DNA of 54,292 nt from Propionivibrio dicarboxylicus. Lineage in GTDB: Bacteria; Pseudomonadota; Gammaproteobacteria; Burkholderiales; Rhodocyclaceae. Shown in pieces: positions 44,495-53,592 of this stretch. How positions within the stretch are numbered: the stretch's first letter is position 1; the number at the start of each line of letters is the position of its first letter. The notes under the pieces are model-generated. The model was not told the DNA's origin. It saw only the letters and a list, made by a program, of their open reading frames with translations, and ran no database searches. The DNA lies in contig CAMDMZ010000031.1 of assembly GCA_945902805.1 (NCBI GenBank), positions 1 through 54,292 on the forward strand. Direction: 5' to 3'. The position numbers and the translations under genes were made by a program.

Positions 44495-44495
44495 T

Positions 44496-44840
44496 TTAGA
44501 GTCTCCAGATGATCTGAGTCGCCCAACCGGCAACGCCGACCAGGGTCAGGAGGGTCAGCGTGTGCAGAGTCAGCCGCACGGAAGTGGGTTTCACGTAGTC
44601 CATCCAGATGTCACGAATGCCGACCCAGGCGTGGTAACAAAGGCTGATGATGAACAGGAAGGAAATGAAACGCATGAAACCGCCGGACATCGTGGCCCGC
44701 CAGGCTTCAGCCGAGGCGGCGCCGCCGGTGAATAGATAGAACATCAGGATGACGGTATAAACGGCCATCACGACACCCGTGATGCGCTGCGCCAGCCAGT
44801 CCTTCAGCCCGTAATGGGCACCCACCACAATGCGGTTCAT
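44496..44840 (-). CDS. sdhD: succinate dehydrogenase membrane anchor SdhD
   Basis: 114 aa with three transmembrane helices. VGAHYGLKDWLAQRITGVVM is the usual SdhD start, and HAWVGIRDIWMDYVKP carries the conserved His and Asp-Tyr near the haem/quinone site. It overlaps sdhC by one base and precedes sdhA by one base. Confidence 0.93.
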   Translation of the reverse strand: MNRIVVGAHYGLKDWLAQRITGVVMAVYTVILMFYLFTGGAASAEAWRATMSGGFMRFISFLFIISLCYHAWVGIRDIWMDYVKPTSVRLTLHTLTLLTLVGVAGWATQIIWRL

Positions 44841-45235
44841 CAGAACACTCCCAGAAATTTCATGGCCACGACCAAGGTCAGCGCCAGACTGACGGCAAGC
44901 ACAGCCGTCGCCGATTTCGTTGCGGCGTCCTTCTCGACACCGACATGGACATCGATCAAGAGAATGCGGATACCCATGCAGAAATGATGCAAAAACGCCC
45001 AGGACAAACCGAAGAGAATCAGTTTCACGAAGGGATTTCCAGTCACTGCCTTGAACGCAGCCACTCCTTCTGGCGATGGGTCCAGCGATACCTGGAGAAC
45101 ATAAACCAGCAATGGAAGCATCAGGAAAAGCCCTGCCCCGCTCATTCGATGCAAGATCGACGCAAAGCCTGCCAGTGGCAAGCGGATCTCATGAATTGCC
45201 AGGAACTTTGGACGCTGTTTGCTTATTTCAGACAT
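44840..45235 (-). CDS. sdhC: succinate dehydrogenase cytochrome b556 subunit SdhC
   Basis: 131 aa, three transmembrane helices. The family signature PLAGFASILHRMSGAGLFLM includes His-Arg-x-Ser-Gly at the quinone site, and the haem His is in WAFLHHFCMGIRILLIDVHV. First gene of the sdhCDAB-sdhE-gltA run; its promoter lies in 45236-45352. Confidence 0.94.
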   Translation of the reverse strand: MSEISKQRPKFLAIHEIRLPLAGFASILHRMSGAGLFLMLPLLVYVLQVSLDPSPEGVAAFKAVTGNPFVKLILFGLSWAFLHHFCMGIRILLIDVHVGVEKDAATKSATAVLAVSLALTLVVAMKFLGVF

Positions 45236-45352
45236 TGGAGTTCTTCCCTCATTTGATGCGACGCACTATAAAACACTCTGAATCCAACAACAGAAAAAAT
45301 TATCAACTTTGCAGCAAAAAAACCAGTCGACAGCGCTTCTCGACAGCGAAAT

Positions 45353-46135
45353 TCATCCCAGCTCGTTCAGATAAAAATGTTCTGCCGTCGAGTACAAGCC
45401 ACGACGCCATTCCACCGGCTTATCCCCGTAAGTGAAGCTGACACGTTCAACCGACAGCAAAGGCGTGCCTTCCCGAACGTTCAGCAACTCGGCACTCATC
45501 CGATCTGCCGGGACGGCACGCAGACGCTCTTCGGCACGAATCATGCGAACACCGAATTCGGTTTCAAACAAGCTGTACACGGATCCTTGGAAGTCACGCA
45601 GCATCTCGAGCGTGAGGTTGCCAAAAATCTCTCCCGGCAAATAAATCTCATCCACGACGACGGGCTTGCCACTGAAGTGCAAGACGCGACGCACAATCGT
45701 AATCGGATCGCTGACCTGAAGTGCGAGCATGCGTGCCGCCTCGGGGCCGGCTTTGGCTCGCCAGCACTCGATCGGAATACTGCGCGCGGGTTCGACGCCA
45801 CCGGCAATCGGTACCAACCTGAGGAAGCGGAAAAAAGCACGCGGATCTTCGTGGGTAGCGACAAACGTTCCCTTGCCCTGGCGGCGGGTGAGGAGGTTTT
45901 CGGCGGCCATCTCGTCAATCGCTTTTCGCACCGTGCCCTGACTGACATTGAAGCGCTGCGCCAATTCGGTTTCACTGGGAATTGCCTCCCCAGGACGCCA
46001 TTCACCTGATTCGAGCCGCTGCAAAATCAGGCTTTTGATTTGGCGATAGAGCGGGCTAAAAGTCGGCGCTGGCGAGACGGCGGCAGTCGTGGCGGAGGCA
46101 GCAGCAGGAGCGGCGTGAGCAACCATGACGAGCAT
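45353..46135 (-). CDS. GntR/HutC-family transcriptional regulator
   Basis: 260 aa. The winged helix is LYRQIKSLILQRLESGEWRP to the AQRFNVSQGTVRKAIDEMAA helix pair, and the UTRA effector domain follows (PVVVDEIYLPGEIFGNLTLE). The N-terminal 26 residues, including [15 protein letters not shown], contain reverse-translated dispersed repeat. It is placed between the sdh operon and divergent mdh, with a palindrome in the intergenic gap, so it likely regulates TCA genes; the effector is unknown. The start may be internal. Confidence 0.88.
   Translation of the reverse strand: MLVMVAHAAPAAASATTAAVSPAPTFSPLYRQIKSLILQRLESGEWRPGEAIPSETELAQRFNVSQGTVRKAIDEMAAENLLTRRQGKGTFVATHEDPRAFFRFLRLVPIAGGVEPARSIPIECWRAKAGPEAARMLALQVSDPITIVRRVLHFSGKPVVVDEIYLPGEIFGNLTLEMLRDFQGSVYSLFETEFGVRMIRAEERLRAVPADRMSAELLNVREGTPLLSVERVSFTYGDKPVEWRRGLYSTAEHFYLNELG
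46058..46081 (+). repeat. dispersed intragenic 24-bp repeat, copy 5
   Basis: Plus-strand copy (GTCGGC variant) within the 5' end of the leftward GntR gene, read in reverse as AVSPAPTF. Confidence 0.85.
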
Positions 46136-46170
46136 TCAACCACAAATTTTGAAACTCGTCCACATCGTAA

Positions 46171-46194
46171 CTTATATCTTATATAAGACATAAG
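46171..46194. promoter_or_regulatory. 24-bp palindrome, candidate GntR operator
   Basis: CTTATATCTTAT followed by ATAAGACATAAG is a palindrome with one mismatched pair, and its centre TCTTATATAAGA is perfect. It lies between the GntR gene and mdh, eight bases before the mdh -35, and would overlap a leftward -10 (TATAAG). Its symmetry suits a dimeric GntR protein. Confidence 0.75.
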
Positions 46195-46201
46195 ATGACT
46201 A

Positions 46202-46230
46202 TTGACATGTTGCAGCGCAAACTCTACCAT
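46202..46230 (+). promoter_or_regulatory. sigma-70 promoter of mdh
   Basis: A perfect -35 TTGACA (46202-46207), a 17-bp spacer and a TACCAT -10 (46225-46230) precede the mdh ATG by 66 bases. The palindrome ends just upstream of the -35. Confidence 0.65.
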
Positions 46231-46296
46231 TCGCACGCTTCGTCTCACCCATCACCCCCTTTAATTCCATCTTCAAACGTCACAGGAGTTTTAACC

Positions 46297-47286
46297 ATGG
46301 CAAAAGCCCCCGTTCGTGTCGCAGTCACCGGCGCCGCCGGCCAGATCGGTTATGCGGCAATCTTCCGAATTGCTGCCGGCGACATGCTGGGCAAGGATCA
46401 GCCCGTGATCCTCCAGTTGCTCGAGCATCCCTCCGAGAAACCCCAGGCCGCTCTTAAAGGCGTGATGATGGAACTCGACGATTGCGCCTTCCCTTTGCTG
46501 GCCGGCGTGGTCGGTACGGGTGATGCGAAAGTCGCTTTCAAGGACGCCGATTACGCGCTGCTGATCGGCGCCAAGCCCCGTGGCCCCGGCATGGAGCGCA
46601 AGGATCTGTTGATGGACAACGCCAAGATTTTCATCGAACAAGGTAGCGCCTTGAACGAAGTCGCTTCACGCAATGTTCGCGTGCTGGTGGTCGGCAACCC
46701 CGCCAACACCAACGCCCACATCGCCATGAAGTCGGCCCCCAGCCTGCCGGCCAAGAACTTCACCGCCATGCTGCGCCTGGATCACAACCGTGCCGTGTCG
46801 CAACTCGCCACCCGCACCGGCAAGTCGGTCAATGACGTCGAGAAGATGATCGTCTGGGGCAACCATTCGCCCACCATGTTCCCCGACCTGCGTTTCTGTA
46901 GCGTTGCTGGCCAGGCCGCACACGCCGCCATCAACGACGATGTCTGGTACAAAGAGACCTACATTCCCACCGTTGGCAAGCGTGGCGCCGCCATCATCGC
47001 CGCTCGTGGCGCTTCGTCAGCTGCATCGGCCGCCAACGCTGCCATCGATCACATGCGTGACTGGGCGCTCGGCACCAATGGCAAGTGGGTCACGATGGGC
47101 ATCCCATCGGACGGTTCCTACGGCATTCCGAAAGACATCGTCTATGGCGTGCCTGTCACCTGCGCCAATGGCGAATACACCCGCGTCGAAGGTCTCGAGA
47201 TCGATGCCTACTCGCGCACCATGATGGACAAAACGCTGGCTGAACTGCTGGAAGAGCAAGCTGGTATTGTCAGCCTCCTCGGTTAA
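46297..47286 (+). CDS. mdh: malate dehydrogenase
   Basis: 329 aa from the ATG at 46297 behind CAGGAG. It is the longer NAD-dependent MDH type: [50 protein letters not shown], and the active site [18 protein letters not shown] with [13 protein letters not shown]. It oxidises malate to oxaloacetate. It heads a rightward mdh-lyase-acnB cluster, divergent from the GntR gene. Confidence 0.95.
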   Translation: MAKAPVRVAVTGAAGQIGYAAIFRIAAGDMLGKDQPVILQLLEHPSEKPQAALKGVMMELDDCAFPLLAGVVGTGDAKVAFKDADYALLIGAKPRGPGMERKDLLMDNAKIFIEQGSALNEVASRNVRVLVVGNPANTNAHIAMKSAPSLPAKNFTAMLRLDHNRAVSQLATRTGKSVNDVEKMIVWGNHSPTMFPDLRFCSVAGQAAHAAINDDVWYKETYIPTVGKRGAAIIAARGASSAASAANAAIDHMRDWALGTNGKWVTMGIPSDGSYGIPKDIVYGVPVTCANGEYTRVEGLEIDAYSRTMMDKTLAELLEEQAGIVSLLG

Positions 47287-47299
47287 GTCGAAACAAGGG

Positions 47300-48313
47300 A
47301 TGAATCGGAACATGACTGTGCCGCTTCATCCCACTGCTGTGCTCTATCCTGGCGGCAAGCCTTTTCCTGCGCTTGCTGCCTGCGAACACTACGCGGGTTC
47401 GGAAAAGCTGATCCGCAAAGCGCTCCAGTTGCAAGGCGAACTGGGGCCAGTTTTTGATATCACCGCCGATTGTGAAGATGGCGCTCCCGCCGGACGTGAG
47501 CGGGAGCATGCCGAGATGGTGGCATCGTTGATCAACGATGGGGCGAACCTTCATCACCGTCTAGGTGCTCGTATTCATGACGTACGCCACGCTCATTGGC
47601 GCGAGGATCTGGACATCATCATTGGCGGAGCCGGCCAACGTATCGCCTATGTGGTGCTGCCGAAACCGGAATGCGCTGACGATGTACAAACGCAGATCAC
47701 TACCTTGCAGGATGTATGTGAGCGCTACAAGGTGCAACGCCAGATTCCGGTACACGTTCTGATTGAAACTCCGGGCGCATTGCATCAAGTCTGGCAGATT
47801 GCCGCCTTGCCCCAGGTCGAGTCGATTGATTTTGGGCTTATGGACTTTGTCTCGGCCCACCACGGTGCGATTCCCGGTAGTGCCATGCGCTCCCCGGGGC
47901 AATTCACCCACCCGCTGATCGTCCGCGCGAAATGCGAAATCGCTACTGCAGCGCTTGGCAATGGAGTGATTCCTGCCCATAACGTAACGACTGAACTTCG
48001 TGATGCGGACGTGGTCCGAGATGATGCGCGCCGTGCGCGCAAAGAATTCGGATTTCTGCGCATGTGGAGCATTCATCCCTCGCAAGTCCAGCCGATTGTC
48101 GATGCCATGCGGCCTGATTTTCCAGAAGTTGCCGAAGCCGCCGGAATTCTAATCGCGGCTCAGGATGCTGCCTGGGGCCCGATTCAATGGGAGGGCAAAC
48201 TGCATGACCGTGCCTCCTACCGCTATTTCTGGGAAGTGCTTGCCCGCGCTCACGCCATGGGCGCCGAGCTTCCCGATGCCGCAAAACAACGCTTTTTCGT
48301 CGCACACCACTAA
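47300..48313 (+). CDS. HpcH/HpaI-family CoA-ester lyase (CitE/malyl-CoA lyase-like)
   Basis: About 337 aa from ATG 47300 (ATG 47312 is equally plausible). TIM-barrel lyase with FDITADCEDGAPAGRE (metal Asp/Glu), IPVHVLIETPGALHQVWQIA (catalytic Glu), SIDFGLMDFVSAHHG and RMWSIHPSQVQPIVDAM. It resembles CitE/Mcl-type lyases of hydroxyacyl-CoA esters such as malyl- or citramalyl-CoA; the substrate is unknown. Position between mdh and acnB implies a TCA or glyoxylate-related role. Confidence 0.87.
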   Translation: MNRNMTVPLHPTAVLYPGGKPFPALAACEHYAGSEKLIRKALQLQGELGPVFDITADCEDGAPAGREREHAEMVASLINDGANLHHRLGARIHDVRHAHWREDLDIIIGGAGQRIAYVVLPKPECADDVQTQITTLQDVCERYKVQRQIPVHVLIETPGALHQVWQIAALPQVESIDFGLMDFVSAHHGAIPGSAMRSPGQFTHPLIVRAKCEIATAALGNGVIPAHNVTTELRDADVVRDDARRARKEFGFLRMWSIHPSQVQPIVDAMRPDFPEVAEAAGILIAAQDAAWGPIQWEGKLHDRASYRYFWEVLARAHAMGAELPDAAKQRFFVAHH

Positions 48314-48349
48314 CCCACCCCCACCACTCATTACCGAGAGGAAATCACC

Positions 48350-50947
48350 ATGCTCGAAGCCTATCGCGCCCATGTCGCAGAACGTGCCGCCCTTGGCATT
48401 CCGCCGCTGCCGCTGACCAAGCAGCAGACCGTAGACCTGGTTGCATTGCTACAGAACCCGCCGAAAGGCGAGGAAGCCACGCTGGTCGATCTGATCACCC
48501 ATCGCGTGCCGGCCGGCGTTGACGATGCCGCCAAGGTCAAGGCCGAGTTTCTCGCAAAAGTCGGCGCTGGCGAGACGGCGTGCCCGTTGATAAGCCGCGA
48601 AAAAGCCACCGAACTGCTCGGTACCATGGTTGGCGGCTACAACGTCAAGCCCTTGATCGACCTGCTTGATGATGCCGTTTGTGGCGCCACTGCTGCCAAG
48701 GCGCTGAAGTCGACGCTGCTGATGTTCGACTTCTTCCATGATGTCGCCGACAAGGCCAAGGCCGGTAGCGCCAATGCAAAGGCCGTCATGCAAAGCTGGG
48801 CCGATGCCGAATGGTTCACCCAGCGCCCCGACGTGCCGAAGAAGATTTCGGTCACCGTGTTCAAGGTCACCGGCGAAACCAATACCGACGACCTCTCCCC
48901 CGCGCCCGATGCCTGGTCCCGCCCCGACATTCCGCTTCATGGCCTGGCCATGCTGAAGAATGCCCGCGACGGCATCACCCCCGAGAAACCCGGCGAACGC
49001 GGTCCGATGGGTTTGATCGAAGAATTGAAGAAAAAAGGTCATGCCGTGGCCTACGTTGGCGATGTGGTCGGCACCGGTTCCTCACGCAAGTCCGCCACCA
49101 ACTCGGTGATCTGGTGGACCGGCGACGACATTCCCTTCGTCCCCAACAAGCGCTACGGCGGCTTCTGCCTCGGCGGCAAGATCGCCCCGATCTTCTTCAA
49201 CACGCAGGAAGATGCGGGCGCCTTCCCCATCGAGTGCGACGTCGGCCAGATGAACATGGGCGATGTGATCGACATCTTCCCGTATGACAAAAAAGTCGAG
49301 AAGAACGGCGCCACCATTTCCACCTTCGATTACAAGTCCGAAGTGCTGCTCGACGAAGTCCGTGCTGGTGGCCGTATCAACCTGATCATCGGTCGCGGCC
49401 TCACCACCAAGGCACGCGAGTTCCTCGGCCTTCCCGTCTCCACCCTGTTCCGTCTGCCGCAAAACCCCGCCGATTCCGGCAAGGGCTTCTCGCTGGCGCA
49501 AAAGATGGTTGGCCGTGCCTGTGGCCTGCCCGAAGTAAATGGGAAACAAGCAGGCATCCGTCCGGGCACCTACTGCGAACCAAAGATGACCTCGGTCGGC
49601 AGCCAGGACACCACCGGCCCGATGACCCGCGACGAGCTGAAAGACCTCGCCTGCCTCGGCTTCTCCGCCGACCTGGTGATGCAGTCGTTCTGCCACACCG
49701 CCGCCTACCCGAAACTGGTCGACGTCAAGACCCACCGCACCCTGCCCTCCTTCATCACCGCGCGTGGCGGCATCTCGCTGCGTCCGGGCGACGGCGTGAT
49801 CCACAGCTGGCTCAACCGCCTGCTGCTGCCGGATACCGTCGGTACCGGTGGCGACAGCCATACCCGCTTCCCGATCGGCATTTCCTTCCCCGCCGGCTCG
49901 GGCCTCGTTGCCTTCGCCGCGGCCACGGGCGTCATGCCGCTGGACATGCCGGAATCCGTGCTGGTGCGCTTCAAGGGCACGCTGCAGCCCGGCATCACCC
50001 TGCGCGATCTGGTCAATGCGATTCCGCTCTACGCCATCAAGGCCGGCCTACTGACCGTCGAAAAGAAAGGCAAGAAGAACGTCTTCTCAGGCCGCATCCT
50101 CGAAATCGAAGGCCTGCCGGATCTCAAGGTCGAGCAAGCATTTGAGTTGTCGGACGCCGCTGCCGAGCGTTCTGCCGCTGCTTGCTCGGTACGCCTGAAC
50201 AAGGACCCGATCGTCGAGTACATGCGCTCCAACATCACCCTGATGAAGTGGATGATCGCCGAAGGCTACGAAGACAAGCGCACTCTGGGTCGCCGCATCA
50301 AGGCCATGGAAGACTGGATTGCCAACGGCACCCTGATCCAGCCCGATGCCGACGCTGAGTACGCCGCCGTGATCGAAATCGATCTGGCCGACGTGAAGGA
50401 GCCTATCCTCGCCTGCCCGAACGACCCGGACGACGTCAAGGTGCTCTCCGAAGTCGCCGGCACCAAGATTGATGAAGTGTTCATCGGTAGCTGCATGACC
50501 AACATCGGTCACTTCCGCGCCGCCGGCAAGATTCTCGATGGCAAGACGGATATCCCAACTCGCCTCTGGATCGCCCCGCCGACCAAGATGGACGCCATGA
50601 TCCTGAACGAAGAAGGCTACTACGCCATCCTCGGCAAGTCCGGCGCCCGTATGGAAATGCCCGGCTGCTCGCTGTGCATGGGCAACCAGGCGCAGATCCG
50701 CAAGGGCAGCACGGCAGTCTCGACCTCGACGCGCAACTTCCCCAACCGTCTCGGCATCGATACCAATGTCTATCTGAGTTCCGCTGAACTGGCGGCGGTG
50801 ACGGCGTTGATGGGCAAGATTCCCTCTGTCGCCGAGTACATGGAACAGGTCAAGTCGCTGGAAGCCAAAGCCGCTGACGTATATCGCTACATGAATTTTA
50901 ATGAGATACCCCAATTCGTTGAAATTGCAGAGGAAGTTCAGCTATAA
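48350..50947 (+). CDS. acnB: aconitate hydratase B
   Basis: 865 aa, close to the family length, with GAGAGG upstream of the [40 protein letters not shown] and the 4Fe-4S Cys ligands in [15 protein letters not shown] and [12 protein letters not shown] are present. AcnB isomerises citrate and isocitrate. Near residue 70 the AKVGAGETA stretch is encoded by a dispersed repeat, where the E. coli protein as I recall it has an unlike sequence of the same length. It is followed by a strong terminator. Confidence 0.96.
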   Translation: MLEAYRAHVAERAALGIPPLPLTKQQTVDLVALLQNPPKGEEATLVDLITHRVPAGVDDAAKVKAEFLAKVGAGETACPLISREKATELLGTMVGGYNVKPLIDLLDDAVCGATAAKALKSTLLMFDFFHDVADKAKAGSANAKAVMQSWADAEWFTQRPDVPKKISVTVFKVTGETNTDDLSPAPDAWSRPDIPLHGLAMLKNARDGITPEKPGERGPMGLIEELKKKGHAVAYVGDVVGTGSSRKSATNSVIWWTGDDIPFVPNKRYGGFCLGGKIAPIFFNTQEDAGAFPIECDVGQMNMGDVIDIFPYDKKVEKNGATISTFDYKSEVLLDEVRAGGRINLIIGRGLTTKAREFLGLPVSTLFRLPQNPADSGKGFSLAQKMVGRACGLPEVNGKQAGIRPGTYCEPKMTSVGSQDTTGPMTRDELKDLACLGFSADLVMQSFCHTAAYPKLVDVKTHRTLPSFITARGGISLRPGDGVIHSWLNRLLLPDTVGTGGDSHTRFPIGISFPAGSGLVAFAAATGVMPLDMPESVLVRFKGTLQPGITLRDLVNAIPLYAIKAGLLTVEKKGKKNVFSGRILEIEGLPDLKVEQAFELSDAAAERSAAACSVRLNKDPIVEYMRSNITLMKWMIAEGYEDKRTLGRRIKAMEDWIANGTLIQPDADAEYAAVIEIDLADVKEPILACPNDPDDVKVLSEVAGTKIDEVFIGSCMTNIGHFRAAGKILDGKTDIPTRLWIAPPTKMDAMILNEEGYYAILGKSGARMEMPGCSLCMGNQAQIRKGSTAVSTSTRNFPNRLGIDTNVYLSSAELAAVTALMGKIPSVAEYMEQVKSLEAKAADVYRYMNFNEIPQFVEIAEEVQL
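48556..48579 (+). repeat. dispersed intragenic 24-bp repeat, copy 6
   Basis: Plus-strand copy (GTCGGC variant, identical to 46058) within acnB, translated as KVGAGETA. Confidence 0.85.
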
Positions 50948-50979
50948 CTGTAGTCACTTTTTAGGCACTTAGCACCCCG

Positions 50980-51013
50980 AAAACCCGCATGGTTGGCCAT
51001 GCGGGTTTTCTTA
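50980..51013 (+). terminator. terminator of the mdh-acnB cluster
   Basis: AAAACCCGCATGG pairs perfectly with CCATGCGGGTTTT over a TTGG loop. The rest of 50948-51207 holds no gene that I can see. Confidence 0.92.
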
Positions 51014-51207
51014 TTTAGGCAGCCTGGCTTGGGTAAATTATGCATTTGTATTTGCGTGGAAGTACCTTTGTCGGCTTGTGACTTTGCCAATTGGATTACT
51101 CGATAGGGTGAGCGGAGATTGTCATTGTCAATGCCGTGTATGAGCACCATCGACGAAAATGGAAGGCTGTTGTTTGGTTTTAAATTTAGTGGCTTCCTCA
51201 TCCGAGC

Positions 51208-51777
51208 ATGAACTACACCGACATCCTCTCTTCCCTTAGTCAAGCGTCTGCATTCGACCTCTTCCGCCTACGCGCCGCAATCGACCGCGTTCTGGATCAA
51301 CCGGGTTGGATGACTGCCGTGCAGGCAAGGTTGCGTGTCGGTCAGGCAGTTGAGTATTTCGACCCGCAGGCGAATCGTTCCTTCAAAGGTCAGTTGCTGG
51401 AGATGCGCCGCAAGCAGGCCGTTATCCTCGACCTGGAAACCCAAAAGCGTTGGCTGATCTCCTACGCCGCGATCAACCTGGACGGCGCGGATGTCGAAAT
51501 CCGTGAACAACCCAAGCAGGGGCTGAGCCGGCAATCGGTTGCCATCGGCGATGTCGTCGGCTTTGTCGATCGCGATCAGCAGCAACGCAGCGGAAAGATC
51601 CTGCGCCTTAATGACAAGACGGTCACGCTTCAGGTTGGACATCAGCAATGGCGCGTTGCCTATGCCCTGCTGCACCGGGTTGTGGAGTCGAGCGCCAGCG
51701 ACGGCAATCTCCCGGAGTTGGGCGTCATTGAGGGTGAAGCCGAAATCGTGATCGAACAGGATTCGCCCCGTGGCTAA
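51208..51777 (+). CDS. hypothetical protein with SH3-like repeats
   Basis: 189 aa. An N-terminal helical part (SSLSQASAFDLFRLRAAIDR) is followed by two similar beta segments: VGQAVEYFDPQANRSFKGQL and IGDVVGFVDRDQQQRSGKIL. Each ends in a rewritten strand (QKRWLISYAAI, HQQWRVAYALL), so an SH3/KOW-like duplication is likely. No family recognised. It overlaps the DUF1643 gene start, suggesting cotranscription. Confidence 0.65.
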   Translation: MNYTDILSSLSQASAFDLFRLRAAIDRVLDQPGWMTAVQARLRVGQAVEYFDPQANRSFKGQLLEMRRKQAVILDLETQKRWLISYAAINLDGADVEIREQPKQGLSRQSVAIGDVVGFVDRDQQQRSGKILRLNDKTVTLQVGHQQWRVAYALLHRVVESSASDGNLPELGVIEGEAEIVIEQDSPRG

Positions 51778-52330
51778 AACCGCCACCGCTACGATCGGGT
51801 CATCGGCCCCACCACCCAGGGGAATGGTCGATCCGCTGATCGCCGAGCGAACGGTGTTCAATACCGACAGAACCCATCGCTTCACGCTTTTCCGGTACTG
51901 GGGCAACCATGACGATTTCGCCTGCGGGATCAGCATGAACCCCTCCGGGGCGGCGGAAGATGTGGGCGATCCCACCGTGGACGGCATGGCAAGACGGGCC
52001 AAAGAACACTGGGACGTCGGCGCCTATTACCAGCTCAACGTGATGTCGATCCGCGGCACCTACTCCGCAGATCTGGCGAAAACCACGGTGATCAACCTTC
52101 CGGAAAACGATGCATGGATCCGACGGATCGCGGCCAAGGCCAGATTCGTCGTGGTCAGTTGGGGAAATCCGGGTCACGCGTCGGGGCGCGGCCTGACAGT
52201 GGAGACCATTCTGCGCGAAGTGTGCGATCCATCGAAGGTACTGTGCTTCGGTAAGAACAAGAATGGATCCCCGGTTCATCCCCTCTACCAAAGACTGGAT
52301 GCGCCGCTGGTGCAGTACTTTGCGGAATGA
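51770..52330 (+). CDS. DUF1643-family protein
   Basis: 186 aa from GTG 51770. The DUF1643 pattern is visible: RFTLFRYWG, then ISMNPSGAAEDVGDPTVDGM, YYQLNVMSIRGTYSADL, FVVVSWGNPG and a final CFGKNKNGSPVHPLY. The family is scattered on plasmids and islands and is not characterised. It is the middle gene of an overlapping or close three-gene run. Confidence 0.87.
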   Translation: MAKTATATIGSSAPPPRGMVDPLIAERTVFNTDRTHRFTLFRYWGNHDDFACGISMNPSGAAEDVGDPTVDGMARRAKEHWDVGAYYQLNVMSIRGTYSADLAKTTVINLPENDAWIRRIAAKARFVVVSWGNPGHASGRGLTVETILREVCDPSKVLCFGKNKNGSPVHPLYQRLDAPLVQYFAE

Positions 52331-52343
52331 AGAATTCGAAGTT

Positions 52344-53564
52344 ATGAGCAAAATCGCCACCACCAAGCACACCTGGACGTTTGCCCCACGGTTCCGTGCC
52401 GGCTCTTTTGGCTGGCGATCCGAACCCGCGATCACCCGTATCAAGGAAGCCGTTTCGGAAATCAAAGCCGTTGCGAAGAAAGATCCGATCATTGGTGCTG
52501 AAGGCGCGATCCTGTTCCTCCAGAAGCTGTCCCCGGCCCTCCAGAACATCGACGGTTCCTCCGGAGCCATCGGTACGGCGGCCAACCGCGCCATCGAGGC
52601 CCTTGTGCCGATCATTGAGAAGTCGCCCGTGGATCATTCCCTGCGCCGTAAATGGCTCGAGAAGCTCTACCAGGCTCATGCCGATGATCAGGTCCCCTAT
52701 ATCGAATCCCTGGCGGATTACTGGGGCGAACTGTGCGCCAGTCCAGAGATTGCCGCCGAATGGGCGGATCGCCTGGCAGGAACCGTTGAAACGGTTTTTC
52801 GGCGCAGCAAGGAGGAGTTTGGCTATTTCCATGGAACCCCAATGGCGTTCTCGGCACTCCTGGCATCTGGGCAACATGAACGCCTGCTCGTCCTGATTGA
52901 TCTTTACTCGCGAAAGTTCTGGTCATACCGCAAATGGGGTGTACATGCCCTGGTTGCCTTGGGGCGCAAGGCAGAGACCATCCGTTATGCCGAGGAATGT
53001 CGGGGTTTGAACGAGCCATCGTGGCAGATCGCACAGGCCTGCGAAGCCATTCTTCTTTCCTCCGGTATGGCAGACGAAGCCTACGAGAGATACGCATACG
53101 AAGCCAATCAGGCCGGAACCTACCTTGCCACATTCCGAGCCATCTGCAAGAAATATCCGGGACGAACACCGGGTTCAATCCTTGCCGATCTTGTGGATCG
53201 CACTCCCGGGGAGGAGGGCAAGTGGTTCGCGGCGGCTAAGGACGCCAAGCTTTACGACACCGCACTCGACTTGGCGCGCAAATCCCCCGTGGATCATCGA
53301 ACCCTGCTGCGCGCGGTGGAAGACTTCGCTGATAGTCAGCCTGGGTTTGCTCTAAACACCGGTCTGACCGCGCTGCACTGGATCTGCGCCGGCCGAGCCT
53401 ATGAGGCCACCATGGGGGAGGTTCGCGCGATCTTCGACGGGGTGATGAAGGCGAGCGAGATTTCGGGGTGCCAGGATTCTGCACTGAATGCGATCAAGAA
53501 ATCACTTTCTGGATTCCCTGACGAGCGGTTGGTCAGGGGAACCTTGGCTAACCTGTTGGGGTGA
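52344..53564 (+). CDS. DUF6880-like helical-repeat protein
   Basis: 406 aa from the ATG at 52344 (MSKIATTKHTWTFAPRFRAG). Almost all helical, in TPR-like repeats (DEAYERYAYEANQAGTYLAT). GEEGKWFAAAKDAKLYDTAL and the DFADSQPGFALNTGLTALHW segment are blocks I associate, tentatively, with DUF6880. No enzymatic motif is seen. It follows the DUF1643 gene by 13 bases. A scaffold or regulatory role would be a guess. Confidence 0.65.
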   Translation: MSKIATTKHTWTFAPRFRAGSFGWRSEPAITRIKEAVSEIKAVAKKDPIIGAEGAILFLQKLSPALQNIDGSSGAIGTAANRAIEALVPIIEKSPVDHSLRRKWLEKLYQAHADDQVPYIESLADYWGELCASPEIAAEWADRLAGTVETVFRRSKEEFGYFHGTPMAFSALLASGQHERLLVLIDLYSRKFWSYRKWGVHALVALGRKAETIRYAEECRGLNEPSWQIAQACEAILLSSGMADEAYERYAYEANQAGTYLATFRAICKKYPGRTPGSILADLVDRTPGEEGKWFAAAKDAKLYDTALDLARKSPVDHRTLLRAVEDFADSQPGFALNTGLTALHWICAGRAYEATMGEVRAIFDGVMKASEISGCQDSALNAIKKSLSGFPDERLVRGTLANLLG

Positions 53565-53592
53565 TTCGAATCGTGCAACTCAAAAGACCCTT

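Noticed and set aside
45757-45766. A 10-base match (reverse of TGCTGGCGAG) to the dispersed repeat in the GntR gene
   Set aside because: Only the core decamer matches; flanks diverge, so it may be chance.
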